A stretch of DNA of 47,137 nucleotides from Mesorhizobium kowhaii. GTDB lineage: Bacteria; Pseudomonadota; Alphaproteobacteria; Rhizobiales; Rhizobiaceae. A model generated the notes under the pieces. The model searched no databases, was not told the DNA's origin, and saw only the letters and a list, made by a program, of their open reading frames with translations. A program made the position numbers and the translations under genes. This document shows, piece by piece, positions 11,354 through 19,895 of the stretch (position 1 is its first letter; the number at the start of each line of letters is the position of its first letter). Location of the stretch: contig NZ_MZXV01000043.1 in assembly GCF_003253745.1 (NCBI RefSeq), forward strand, positions 1 through 47,137. Reading direction: 5' to 3'.

Positions 11354-12203
11354 GATCTTTTTCCCAATAAAATCAACTGTTTAAGACATTGCGACTGCCG
11401 GTTTGTAGCGGAGAGCTGCAAGGGCGCCTACACCGAGGAAGATCAAGAGGGTGACACCCTGTGTCACGACGAAAGGAATTTCAGTTCCGGTAGGTGCAAA
11501 GACATTCAGAATTGGAATCTTCTGGAAAGCTTGCACTATTCCGACGAATACCAAGAGATAGACACTCGCAGTCATTCCTGCGGCGTAAATGCCGCGCCAC
11601 GCACCGGCGAAATGAAATCGCGAACGTGCAACAAGCACTCCTGCTAATATGACGAGCGCCACGATCCCTACTATCACTGCAGGTGTCACGCCATGAAATG
11701 GGAAAAGAAATCCAGTGATACTCGTGAACCCGGCCGTTTGCAGGAAAAAATCAGTGGCAAAACTAGATCTTTTGCCTCCGAACATTTCTATTATCGCGAT
11801 GATCCCTGCAACGATTGCAACCAAGCTGACTAGGGTATGCAGGAACACGAGCACGCCGACGTAAGTCATCTTATCCCCCTGGGGTTGCCTTAGCATTCGC
11901 TCATAGGCGGCTGCGATCGCTAGTTCGCCCTGAAATCGAACGGTGTAAGTGTCCCGATACAATCGTGCGGCTGGTCCCGATTTTCTTGAACTTAATCGGC
12001 GACATTGGACAAAAGTGACTTTCTTTTGCCATCTCATATGAAGGCAATCGCCCAGCAGCTACCTTAGCCAACAAGAAAGCACGATTAGGCAAATGTCGAA
12101 CTGATCAACGAACCTAACACGGGGAAATCTTCGAACAATGGGGCATCGTGACGTTGCCCCCAAGTTTATAGGCGGTTGGATTAATGTCCTGGCGCTCCAG
12201 CCA
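11337..12203. mobile_element. Possible integrated segment bounded by tRNA-Gln 3'-end direct repeats
   Basis: The final 17 bases of tRNA-Gln (11337-11353) and bases 12187-12203 agree at 16 of 17 positions, as direct repeats about 850 bases apart. This is the arrangement left when an element integrates into a tRNA 3' end. The enclosed DNA looks visibly AT-richer than its flanks and holds one membrane-protein gene. I see no integrase, so it would be a remnant or a satellite. A chance match or a decayed second tRNA copy cannot be excluded. Confidence 0.45.
11381..11869 (-). CDS. Hypothetical four-helix membrane protein
   Basis: A 162-residue protein consisting almost entirely of four or five hydrophobic helices, beginning MTYVGVLVFLHTLVSLVAIV. 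I do not recognise a named family and see no catalytic motif. The ATG at 11867-11869 is preceded by AGGGGGATAAG, a strong ribosome binding site, which decides the start against an open extension to 12037. Codon use looks less GC-rich than in neighbouring genes (many A/T third positions), which fits its position inside the segment bounded by the tRNA-Gln repeats. It is a likely cargo gene. Confidence 0.7.
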   Translation of the reverse strand: MTYVGVLVFLHTLVSLVAIVAGIIAIIEMFGGKRSSFATDFFLQTAGFTSITGFLFPFHGVTPAVIVGIVALVILAGVLVARSRFHFAGAWRGIYAAGMTASVYLLVFVGIVQAFQKIPILNVFAPTGTEIPFVVTQGVTLLIFLGVGALAALRYKPAVAMS

Positions 12204-12446
12204 AGCGACCATGGGTCCGTTCCGGACACATGGGACCCCGAGAGTCCCTTTGCGATCTTCCCATGAGTCCGATTGGCTAATAATTCTACTGCGTCATAAG
12301 TTCAGCAAAACCAACGCAATCGCGGCAAATCGGGGTCGCCATTTTGCACATGGTCTGAACAGTATCGCCTTGAACATCTCCCTCTTTTCCATACAAGGTC
12401 ATCGAAGATTCGACCAAGATGGGTGGCGGTCCAAAATGGAATTTCA
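11870..12446. other. 577-base stretch without a clear gene
   Basis: This AT-richer stretch holds the leader of the membrane-protein gene, the second copy of the tRNA-Gln 3' end (12187-12203), and a hairpin GGGGCA/TGCCCC at 12140-12160. A reverse-strand open frame continues from the membrane gene up to 12037 but has no good start and an unfamiliar sequence, so I do not call it. A weak promoter-like pair, TTGAAC at 12370 and TACAAG at 12392, could serve the glycosyltransferase fusion gene. Confidence 0.5.
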
Positions 12447-14546
12447 ATGAGCCTTCCTATCTTCGCCATCAACCTCGATCGCGAGACCGGTCGCTGGAGC
12501 GAATTGCTCGCCAGCGCCCAAGCGGCCGGCCTGACCTTGCAGCGCATTGCCGCCATCGACGGCCGCGCGCTTGCCAAGGAGGACTGGACGGAGATCGATC
12601 TTCCAACCGCGCGCAAGTTGAGCGGGCGCGACATTCTGCCCGGCGAATATGCCTGTTACCGCAGCCATATCCAGGCGCTGGAAATGTTCCTGGCCGGTGG
12701 TGGTGCCTATGGCCTGATTGTCGAGGACGACGTTCTCTTCAGCGAAAACACCATGCGGCGCATCCAGGCCATCATCGCCGCGGTGCCGGATTTCGACGTC
12801 ATCAAGCTAAACAACCATCGCATGAGCTTCTTCATGCGCGCCGTCGAGACGACGGAAGGCGACGAGATCGGTCGCGCGCTGCATGGCCCGCAAGGCTCGG
12901 CCGCCGCCTATCTGGTGACGCGGGAGGGGGCGCAGGGGCTGTTGTCGGCGCTCGCCGTGATGAAAATGCCGTGGGACGTCGCAATCGAACGATTTTGGGA
13001 TACCGGCCTGAAAGTCTATTCGGTCCGCAAAAACGTGCTCGGCTTCGCCGCCAGCAGCAAGATTTCCGGCATAGCCGGCCCCTCGGGCAGCTACAAATTC
13101 GCGCGGCTTCCCTGGCCGGGCCGGCTGGACGCCGGGGCGTTCCGGGCCAAGGACGAGTTGAGCCGCGTGCATCACGTGCTGCTACGGCCGCCCTTGCCGC
13201 GGGAAACCCCGGACTACGCCAGGGACGACGCGCCGCGCAACAACCTCTTTCTTGCACTTGCGGCACTTGCGACACTCGCCATTCTCGCCATGATCTCCTC
13301 GGTCTGGCGCGAGGCTGACACCTACCGCTATGCGGGGATAGCGCTCGCCGCGGTCGCAGCCATGCGCTGGTTCAGGCAGGACCTGTGGACTTACAGCAAG
13401 CCACTGATCGGATGGGTCGGCGGTCTCTGCCTGGGTTGGTCGCTCTATGTCTTCATCCGACTGGCGATCGTCTATTTCGGCACCCACCAGTTGGGTGCCG
13501 CCGAAGGCATCTACCTGTTTCCGCTGTTTTATGCGACGACCGGCTTCGCCCTCTTGCTGTTTGTCAGGCGGCCTGGGCGGCTCGTCCTCTGGTTCATGAT
13601 CCTCAGTCTTGTCTTCCTGGCGGCGGATACCGGCTATTCGGACATCCTTCACGGAACCAGACCGGAGCCGTGGCTTTTCAACAATCCCATTCACGCGTCG
13701 GTGGCGGCTGGTTTCATCTTCCTTTGCACGCTGCAGTTCATGGCATACACGGCCCAAAGAACGGACCTGAACCAGATAACCCGGAGCCTGTACTGGGCGC
13801 TGTCGGCAGCCGTCCTGCTGTTTGCCCTCGCCAACATCATTGCGCTGCGGTCAAAGGGCGTCTGGCTTGCGCTCGCGCTCGTCCTGCTTCTGTTGGCGGT
13901 CATCACGCTGGCGAGAGGCCATCGCCGCGAGCTGATGATCGGGGGCAGCGTGCTGGCGATCGTTGCAGCCGGCGTTGTCGCCACACACAACATCTTCTGG
14001 TCCACCGCCGGCGACACCATGATCTTCGTCAGGAGCCTGGTTTCGGATGCTTTGAGCCATGGCGTCCTCCCGGCCTTCGACCGCGCCATCGCGAGCAATA
14101 CGGTTCCGGTTGCTGCCAAGGAACGGCTGATGCTGTGGGCCGATGCGATCGAGGTCTGGAAGCGCCACCCGATCTTCGGAGCCAGTTCCAGCTGGCTCAC
14201 CGAATGGCAGAACAGGGCCTATCATCCCATGATCTTCAACGTCTTCCACAACGGCTATCTGGAGATAGCCGTGCGCTATGGTGTGGTCGGGCTGGCGTTC
14301 TTTGGCTTTCTCTACACTTGGTCGTCCAGGCAGGTCCTGCTGGCCGTGCGGGCCAAGCTTATCGCTCCGGCCGCATGGTCCTGCTACATCTCAACACTGG
14401 TCTTCTTCGCCCTCACCATTCTCAGCAATTCGAACAACCGGCTGGCGATCGGCGAGGCCTTCATGTGGTTGGCTGCTGCATTCGGCTTCTATTGTTTCTA
14501 TCTTCGCCAGCAGAAGAACCTTGTCGAGCCGAGAACCTATTTTTAG
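12447..14546 (+). CDS. Fusion protein: family-25 glycosyltransferase plus O-antigen ligase-like membrane domain
   Basis: A 699-residue protein with two parts. Residues 1 to about 250 form a GT25 (LPS beta-glycosyltransferase) domain: PIFAINLDRETGRW, LPGEYACYRSHIQALEMF, the acidic metal-binding motif VEDDV (E93-D95), and GSAAAYLVTREGAQ. From about residue 267 there are ten or more transmembrane helices, with a large extracytoplasmic loop before FHNGYLEIAVRYGVVG, the WaaL-type motif carrying the catalytic histidine (H601). The family role of the second part is to join O-antigen to lipid A-core or a similar acceptor in the periplasm. The ATG at 12447 is preferred; a GTG at 12423 is possible. The fusion has no frameshift. 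Confidence 0.85.
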   Translation: MSLPIFAINLDRETGRWSELLASAQAAGLTLQRIAAIDGRALAKEDWTEIDLPTARKLSGRDILPGEYACYRSHIQALEMFLAGGGAYGLIVEDDVLFSENTMRRIQAIIAAVPDFDVIKLNNHRMSFFMRAVETTEGDEIGRALHGPQGSAAAYLVTREGAQGLLSALAVMKMPWDVAIERFWDTGLKVYSVRKNVLGFAASSKISGIAGPSGSYKFARLPWPGRLDAGAFRAKDELSRVHHVLLRPPLPRETPDYARDDAPRNNLFLALAALATLAILAMISSVWREADTYRYAGIALAAVAAMRWFRQDLWTYSKPLIGWVGGLCLGWSLYVFIRLAIVYFGTHQLGAAEGIYLFPLFYATTGFALLLFVRRPGRLVLWFMILSLVFLAADTGYSDILHGTRPEPWLFNNPIHASVAAGFIFLCTLQFMAYTAQRTDLNQITRSLYWALSAAVLLFALANIIALRSKGVWLALALVLLLLAVITLARGHRRELMIGGSVLAIVAAGVVATHNIFWSTAGDTMIFVRSLVSDALSHGVLPAFDRAIASNTVPVAAKERLMLWADAIEVWKRHPIFGASSSWLTEWQNRAYHPMIFNVFHNGYLEIAVRYGVVGLAFFGFLYTWSSRQVLLAVRAKLIAPAAWSCYISTLVFFALTILSNSNNRLAIGEAFMWLAAAFGFYCFYLRQQKNLVEPRTYF

Positions 14547-14668
14547 GCGGGCCGGTATGTCGCGCAAAAATGTGCGCGGCGGGGCTCAAATCGTGACCGA
14601 TCGAGCTCAGCCGGCCAGTCTCAGTTCTATGGTCAAACTCGGAATTGCGGCAGCCTACCGCCGGCGGA

Positions 14669-17600
14669 TCAGCTCGCTTCGCGCATCGCCTCGGCCGCCT
14701 GCAGGTCGACCGATACAAGCTGGCTGACACCCTGCTCGGCCATGGTCACGCCGAACAGCCGGTTCATGCGCGCCATGGTGATCGGGTTGTGGGTGATGAT
14801 GACGAAACGCGTCTCGGTGGTGGCGGCCATCTCGTCCATCAGATTGCAGAAGCGCTCGACATTGTGATCATCGAGCGGCGCGTCGACTTCGTCGAGCACG
14901 CAGATCGGCGCCGGATTGGTCAGGAACACGGCAAAGATCAGCGACATTGCCGTCAACGCCTGCTCGCCACCAGACAGCAGCGTCATGGTCTGCGGCTTCT
15001 TGCCGGGCGGGCGGGCCAGGATTTCGAGCCCGGCCTCGAGCGGATCATCGGATTCGATCAGCTGCAACTCCGCCGTGCCGCCGCCAAACAGATGCGAGAA
15101 CAGCCGCTGGAAATGGCCGTTGACCACGTCGAAGGCGGCAAGCAACCGCTCGCGGCCTTCGCGGTTCAGGCTCTGGATCGCCTGCCTGAGCTTGCGGATC
15201 GCCTCGATGATGTCCTCGCGTTCCGACACGATCGTCTCCAGCCGGTCGGAAAGCTCCTTCTGCTCTTCCTCGGCGCGCAGATTGACGGCGCCAAGCCGCT
15301 CGCGCTCGATCTTCAACCGGTCGAGCTGGCGCTCGATCTCGGCCATCTCCGGCATCGGGCTGTCGGCCTCCAGACCTGTATGGCGGATGACCAGATGCGG
15401 CGGCGTGTTGAGCGTTTCCTGGATGCGCGCCTCGACCTCCAGCCGGCGTTCGTCGGCCGCCGTCAGCCGTTCTTCGGCGCGGACACGGGTCTCGCGCGCC
15501 TCGGCCAGCGACTGGATGGCGCCGGTGGCCGCCTTGTCCATTTCGGATTGCCGGGTTTCCGCTTCCTGCAAACGATCGGCGGCCGCCTTGCGCAAGGTCT
15601 CGGCCTCGGTGAGCTGCGACAGCAAGGCGCGTCGCTTGGCGTCGATTTCATCGGGCGCATCCGCCAGTCGCTCGCGTTCGGCCTCGGCCTCGGCCTTGCG
15701 TTCGCCAAGCGATGCGATCTGCGTCGAGGCATTTTCGGCCCGCTCCAGCCAGTTGCTGCGCTCGGCGCCAATGGCATCGAGCCGGCGCGTGCGCGCCTCG
15801 GCTTCGCGGCGCAGACCCTCGTGGACGGCTCGTGCATCGGCGAGCGTGGCGCGGTCGCGGGCGACATTGGCCGAGGACTGTTCGAGCTGCAATTGCAAAT
15901 CGCCAAGATCAGGCGCGTCCTGCAGCAGCATTTCGGCCTCGGCGAAGGCCGCCGAGGTCTCCTCATGGCTGTCGACGATGCGAGCGCGCGCCTCATCGAG
16001 GGCCGCGCGCCGGCTCGCCAATTCGCCACCAGCCTTTTCGGCCTCGGCCAGCGCGTTGCGGGCAGCGTCCAGCCGATGCTGGGCGTCACGTCCGGCCTGG
16101 CGCGCATTGCGCTCGGTCTCGCTCGCCAGGCGAAGCGCCTGTTCGGCCTGCGCCAGCGCCTCCTCGGCCTGGCGCAGGACGAGCGTCGCCTGCACCGCTT
16201 CGGCATCGAGCTCGGCCAGCCGGTTCTTCTGCGCCAGCCGTTGCGCGGCGGCGGTCGGCGCGTCGGCACTGGCGGTAAAGCCGTCCCAGCGCCAGAGCGC
16301 ACCCTCGCGGCTGACCAGCCGCTGGCCGGGAGCAAGCAGCGCCTGCAGCCGGCGGCCATCGCCGGTCTCGACGATGCCGATCTGCGCCAGCCTGCGAGCG
16401 AGCTGTGCCGGCGCGTGGACGACGCTGGCAAGGCTCTTGACGCCTTCCGGCAGAGCGGCGTCGCCGGGCTGGATCTCGCTTTCGCCCCAATGCACCGGCG
16501 CGCTGCGGTCGAGCGGCACGTCAAGGTCTTCGCCAAGCGCCGCGCCAAGCGCTGTCTCGAAACCGCGTTCGACGCTGATCTGCTCCAGCACGGCCGGGAA
16601 GAGATCGCCGCTGGCGGCGTTCAGGATCTTGGCCAGCGTGCGCGCTTCGGTCTCGATCCGCGCCAGCTCAGCCCTGGCGTCCTGTAGCGGTGGCCGGGCC
16701 GCACTTTCGGTGGCGCGGGCATCGATGACCGACTGCTCGGCCTCCGCCACGGCAGCCTCAGCCTCCTCCAGCAGCGCCATCGCCTGTTCGACCAGCATGC
16801 GCTTCTCGGCCGGATCCGGCAGGCCGGCGACCTTGGAGAGGATGTCCGACAGTTCCCGGTCGACATCAGCAAGCTGACGGCCGAAACGGTCGCGGCGCTC
16901 GGCGGTGTCGCGCAGAGTCCGTTCGATCTGATTGCGCGAAGCGGCAGCCTCGGCTCGTTCGGCGGTCAGCGCGGCGAGTTTGGCTTCGCTTGCGGCAAGC
17001 GTCGATGCTGCCTGTTCGAAAGCCGCGCGGGTGCTGGCCTCGCGCTCGGCAGCCCCGGCATTTTCGGAATTGAGCGCGGCCTCTTCGGTGCGAAGGCGCT
17101 CGAGAATGTCCGCATTGTCGCGAACCATGCGCTCCTCGCGCGCAATGTCGCCGTCGAGTTGCTGCAGCCGGCGCTCAAGCTCGCTCTGGCGGGCGCGGAT
17201 GCGGCCGGCTTCCTCCTCGATCTGCGACCTGGCGATCGACAGGCGCTGGAAGGCGGCGGCAGCGGCGGCTTCCGCGTCGCGCAAATCCGGCAAGCGGTGA
17301 GCGCCGATGCCTTGCTCCCTTGCGGCGGCCATCTGGGCTGCGGCGCGGTCGCCGACCAGTGCGGTGGCAACCGCCAGCGCCGAGCGTGCCTCGCCTTCCT
17401 GTGTCTTGGCCAGTGTCCAGCGCAGATGCAGCAGCGTCGCTTCGGCCTTGCGGATATCGGCCGACAGGTTCTTGAAGCGTGACGCCTGCCGCGCCTGGCG
17501 CTTCAGGCTTTCGATCTGGCTTTCCAGCTCGCCGACGACGTCGTCCAGGCGTTCGAGATTTTGTTCGGCCGCCTTCAGCCGCAGTTCGGCCTCGTGGCGT

Positions 17601-18127
17601 CGGGTGTGCAGGCCGGAAATGCCGGCCGCCTCTTCGAGAAGAGCACGCCGCGCCTGTGGCTTGGCCTGGATGAGTTCGCCGATGCGGCCCTGCCCGACCA
17701 TCGATGGCGAGCGCGCGCCGGTCGACTGGTCGGCGAACAGAAGCTGCACATCCTTGGCGCGCGCTTCCTTGCCGTTGATGCGGTAGAGCGAGCCCGCCTC
17801 ACGCTCGATGCGGCGCGAAACCTGCAGCTCGTCGGCATCGTTGAAGGCGGCGGGTGCGCTGCGGTCGCTGTTGTCGAGGAAAAGCGTGACTTCGGCGGTG
17901 TTGCGTGCCGGGCGCGTGCCCGAGCCGGAAAAGATGACGTCGTCCATGCCGGACGCGCGCATGTTCTTGTACGAGCTTTCGCCCATCACCCAGCGCAACG
18001 CCTCGACCAGGTTCGACTTGCCGCAGCCATTCGGCCCGACAATACCCGTCAGGCCGCGTTCGATGACGAACTCGCCGGGCTCGACGAAGGACTTGAAGCC
18101 GAGGAGGCGAAGGCGCGAAAACTTCAT
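14669..18127 (-). CDS. smc: Chromosome segregation protein SMC
   Basis: The 1152-residue protein is a full-length bacterial condensin subunit that dimerises and loops DNA with ScpA/ScpB. The N-terminal head has FKSFVEPGEF and the Walker A motif GPNGCGKSN at residues 32-40. Two long coiled-coil stretches rich in A, E, R and L flank a hinge around residues 500-650. The C-terminal head has the signature LSGGEQALTAMSL at about 1050 and Walker B CVLDEVDAPLDD. The ATG is at 18125-18127, only 13 bases from a RIME-like repeat. It probably shares transcription with the DsbA-like gene upstream. scpAB are not in the window. Confidence 0.97.
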   Translation of the reverse strand: MKFSRLRLLGFKSFVEPGEFVIERGLTGIVGPNGCGKSNLVEALRWVMGESSYKNMRASGMDDVIFSGSGTRPARNTAEVTLFLDNSDRSAPAAFNDADELQVSRRIEREAGSLYRINGKEARAKDVQLLFADQSTGARSPSMVGQGRIGELIQAKPQARRALLEEAAGISGLHTRRHEAELRLKAAEQNLERLDDVVGELESQIESLKRQARQASRFKNLSADIRKAEATLLHLRWTLAKTQEGEARSALAVATALVGDRAAAQMAAAREQGIGAHRLPDLRDAEAAAAAAFQRLSIARSQIEEEAGRIRARQSELERRLQQLDGDIAREERMVRDNADILERLRTEEAALNSENAGAAEREASTRAAFEQAASTLAASEAKLAALTAERAEAAASRNQIERTLRDTAERRDRFGRQLADVDRELSDILSKVAGLPDPAEKRMLVEQAMALLEEAEAAVAEAEQSVIDARATESAARPPLQDARAELARIETEARTLAKILNAASGDLFPAVLEQISVERGFETALGAALGEDLDVPLDRSAPVHWGESEIQPGDAALPEGVKSLASVVHAPAQLARRLAQIGIVETGDGRRLQALLAPGQRLVSREGALWRWDGFTASADAPTAAAQRLAQKNRLAELDAEAVQATLVLRQAEEALAQAEQALRLASETERNARQAGRDAQHRLDAARNALAEAEKAGGELASRRAALDEARARIVDSHEETSAAFAEAEMLLQDAPDLGDLQLQLEQSSANVARDRATLADARAVHEGLRREAEARTRRLDAIGAERSNWLERAENASTQIASLGERKAEAEAERERLADAPDEIDAKRRALLSQLTEAETLRKAAADRLQEAETRQSEMDKAATGAIQSLAEARETRVRAEERLTAADERRLEVEARIQETLNTPPHLVIRHTGLEADSPMPEMAEIERQLDRLKIERERLGAVNLRAEEEQKELSDRLETIVSEREDIIEAIRKLRQAIQSLNREGRERLLAAFDVVNGHFQRLFSHLFGGGTAELQLIESDDPLEAGLEILARPPGKKPQTMTLLSGGEQALTAMSLIFAVFLTNPAPICVLDEVDAPLDDHNVERFCNLMDEMAATTETRFVIITHNPITMARMNRLFGVTMAEQGVSQLVSVDLQAAEAMREAS

Positions 18128-18140
18128 TCGCGCCGCCCAC

Positions 18141-18331
18141 TAGAGCGGTTCATCGTTTCACGGAAACGCAGAACCGCTCCATCTCTTTGTTTTGACGCAA
18201 TTCCCAAGGGAAAGCGCCATGCGCTTTTCCCGGGAAAACCGCTACGCACTTTTCCTGGAATTGCTCTATCTCTTTGTTTTGACGCAATTCCGGACGGAAA
18301 ACCGCTACGCACTTTTCCTGGAATTGCTCTA
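18141..18331. repeat. RIME-like palindromic repeat C with an internal partial duplication
   Basis: A 191-base element from TAGAGCGGTTC to TTGCTCTA, just upstream of smc. The left hairpin is intact. The right half, running from CTCTTTGTTTTGACGCAATTC to CACTTTTCCTGGAATTGCTCTA, is present twice in tandem with variation (first copy ending at 18268, second at 18331). This makes it the longest of the repeats. In an mRNA from the upstream gene it would form strong hairpins in the smc leader. Confidence 0.88.
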
Positions 18332-18433
18332 AGCGGGTCTGGCAAAAGTGTGCCGCGATTTTGCGAAGAGAATCCGCGCCAAGACAAATGGGCGCGCACG
18401 CCGCAGCGCCGCCGCTTCGGCGCTGCCTGAACG

Positions 18434-19177
18434 TCAGAGCAGAGGGTCGATGATGGCCGACATTTCCTCAATCGACATCGCCCCTTTATAGGTCTTACCG
18501 TTGATGAAGAAGGTCGGTGTCGAGTCGACCTTGAATTCATTGGCGCCGCGCTTCTGGACCGATCTCACATCGTCCAGAAGTTTCTGGTCCGTCAAGCAGG
18601 CTTCGAAGGACTCCTGTGTAAAACCGGCGAGCTTCGAGATTTGCAGCAGCGCATCCTTGGTACTGGGCACTCCAACCCAATTCGCCTGCTGCTTGAACAG
18701 GACGTCCACCATCGGGAAATAGTTATCCTTGGCGCAGCGCGCCAGCATGAATCCAGCTTCGGCACTCGGGTCGAACGGGAATTCGCGCAGGATGTAGCGG
18801 GCCTTGCCGGTGTCGATGTACTTGGTCTTCAGGTCCGGAAAGGTGGTCTCGGCGAAATGCGCGCAATGCGGGCAGGTCATCGAGGCGTATTCGACGATGG
18901 TGACCTTGGCGTCGTCCTTGCCGAGTTGCTTATCGGGCAGCGCACCCGGCTTCAGCAGTTCCGCCATATCCACGGTGCCCTGGGCTTCCGGCGCAGTAGC
19001 GGCCGCCGGCGTGGCCGGCTTCGCAGGCGCGGCCGGATCCGCGGGCTTCACATCCGCCGCCTTGGCTTGCTCGCCAGAGTCGCTGCAGGCAGCGAGCAGG
19101 GCGACCGCCGGAATGGCGGCCAGCGAAGTCAGGACGTTTCTGCGAGACAAGCTTTGGCCAAACGGGGGACGGTTCAT
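18434..19177 (-). CDS. DsbA-family thiol:disulfide oxidoreductase, putative lipoprotein
   Basis: A 247-residue exported protein with a thioredoxin-fold DsbA domain. The N-terminus has SRRNVLTSL, a possible twin-arginine start, and a lipobox-like LLAAC with the cysteine at residue 31, followed by a long alanine-proline linker. The active site is CPHC at residues 102-105 in ASMTCPHCAHF, and the cis-proline is in VDSTPTFFING. It likely oxidises or isomerises disulfides in the periplasm. The ATG at 19175-19177 has AGGTGA before it; a GTG three codons earlier is possible. It lies between dciA-like and smc, all in one direction. Confidence 0.92.
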   Translation of the reverse strand: MNRPPFGQSLSRRNVLTSLAAIPAVALLAACSDSGEQAKAADVKPADPAAPAKPATPAAATAPEAQGTVDMAELLKPGALPDKQLGKDDAKVTIVEYASMTCPHCAHFAETTFPDLKTKYIDTGKARYILREFPFDPSAEAGFMLARCAKDNYFPMVDVLFKQQANWVGVPSTKDALLQISKLAGFTQESFEACLTDQKLLDDVRSVQKRGANEFKVDSTPTFFINGKTYKGAMSIEEMSAIIDPLL

Positions 19178-19339
19178 ACGAATCACCTGACAAGGGTTGG
19201 ATTTTGCAATGCAAAGGCACGAAAAGGCGAGAGTTGGCGCGAATTAAGGCATCTGTGTCCCCAATCCAATCGCGAAACCTGACAGGGGCGATCACGAATG
19301 CGAGATATTGAAGACAAATCCGAGATATTGACGACAAAT

Positions 19340-19840
19340 CTATGACTTCCTTTCGCCCAGGATGGTGGCGCCGAGCCTTTCCAGCGAAGCGCGCAGCCCA
19401 TCATCGTCGACCAGGCCGACGGTCGAGGACAACTTCGTCTTCTCGGCTGCGGTTAGCGGCCTGAAGGTCGGTTTGCGTTTTCCTTTGTTCGTTGTCACCG
19501 GCTTTTGCAGGATCCTGATCCGGCTGATGGCGGTGAAACCGAGGAAGGCGTTGACCCGGTTGATGATCTCGCTGGTCTCGTGCTGTAGATGCAGCGCCGC
19601 CATGCCTTCGCAGGCGATGACCAGCACCGCCGGCTCGAACGGATCGTCTTCATGCATGCGGCGCGGCCACTGGATTTTTTCGGGACGCGAGTGGCTGGCA
19701 AGGCGTGGCCCGGCGATCTCTTCCCACGACTGGACAAGACCGATCGAAATGCCGGCCCGCTTGCGCAGCACCGGATCGAGGATTTTGGTCGCAAGATCGC
19801 TGACCGGGACGGGATTGCCGTAGGGCGTTCTCCCTGCCAT
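19340..19840 (-). CDS. DciA-like protein (DUF721)
   Basis: A 166-residue protein of the DUF721 family. Members called DciA help load the replicative helicase in bacteria that lack DnaC, and the name is extended here by family membership. The domain runs from about VSDLATKILDPVLRKRAGISIGLV through LVIACEGMAALHLQHETSEIINRVNAFLG, followed by a basic linker and a C-terminal segment typical of rhizobial members. The ATG at 19838-19840 is preceded by GGAGAACG, which decides the start. It is divergent from mutY, 55 bases away, an arrangement I recall from other rhizobial genomes. Confidence 0.82.
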   Translation of the reverse strand: MAGRTPYGNPVPVSDLATKILDPVLRKRAGISIGLVQSWEEIAGPRLASHSRPEKIQWPRRMHEDDPFEPAVLVIACEGMAALHLQHETSEIINRVNAFLGFTAISRIRILQKPVTTNKGKRKPTFRPLTAAEKTKLSSTVGLVDDDGLRASLERLGATILGERKS

Positions 19841-19895
19841 GTACGTTCTCCAGCCACGACCTTCATCAGTATCGGCCAAGGCCAATTCCCGATCA

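Noticed and set aside
11870..12037. N-terminal extension of the membrane-protein gene
   Set aside because: A strong ribosome binding site lies right before the ATG at 11869, and the extension is a hydrophilic sequence of no recognised type preceding a membrane helix.
12187..12203. A second tRNA gene suggested by a CCA-ending 17-base match
   Set aside because: The bases upstream do not form D, anticodon or T arms and there is no matching 5' acceptor strand; a direct-repeat attachment site is the better reading.
14645..16687. 680-codon forward open frame opposite smc
   Set aside because: Its repetitive leucine, glutamine and arginine pattern mirrors the coiled coils of SMC on the other strand; there is no ribosome binding site or family match.
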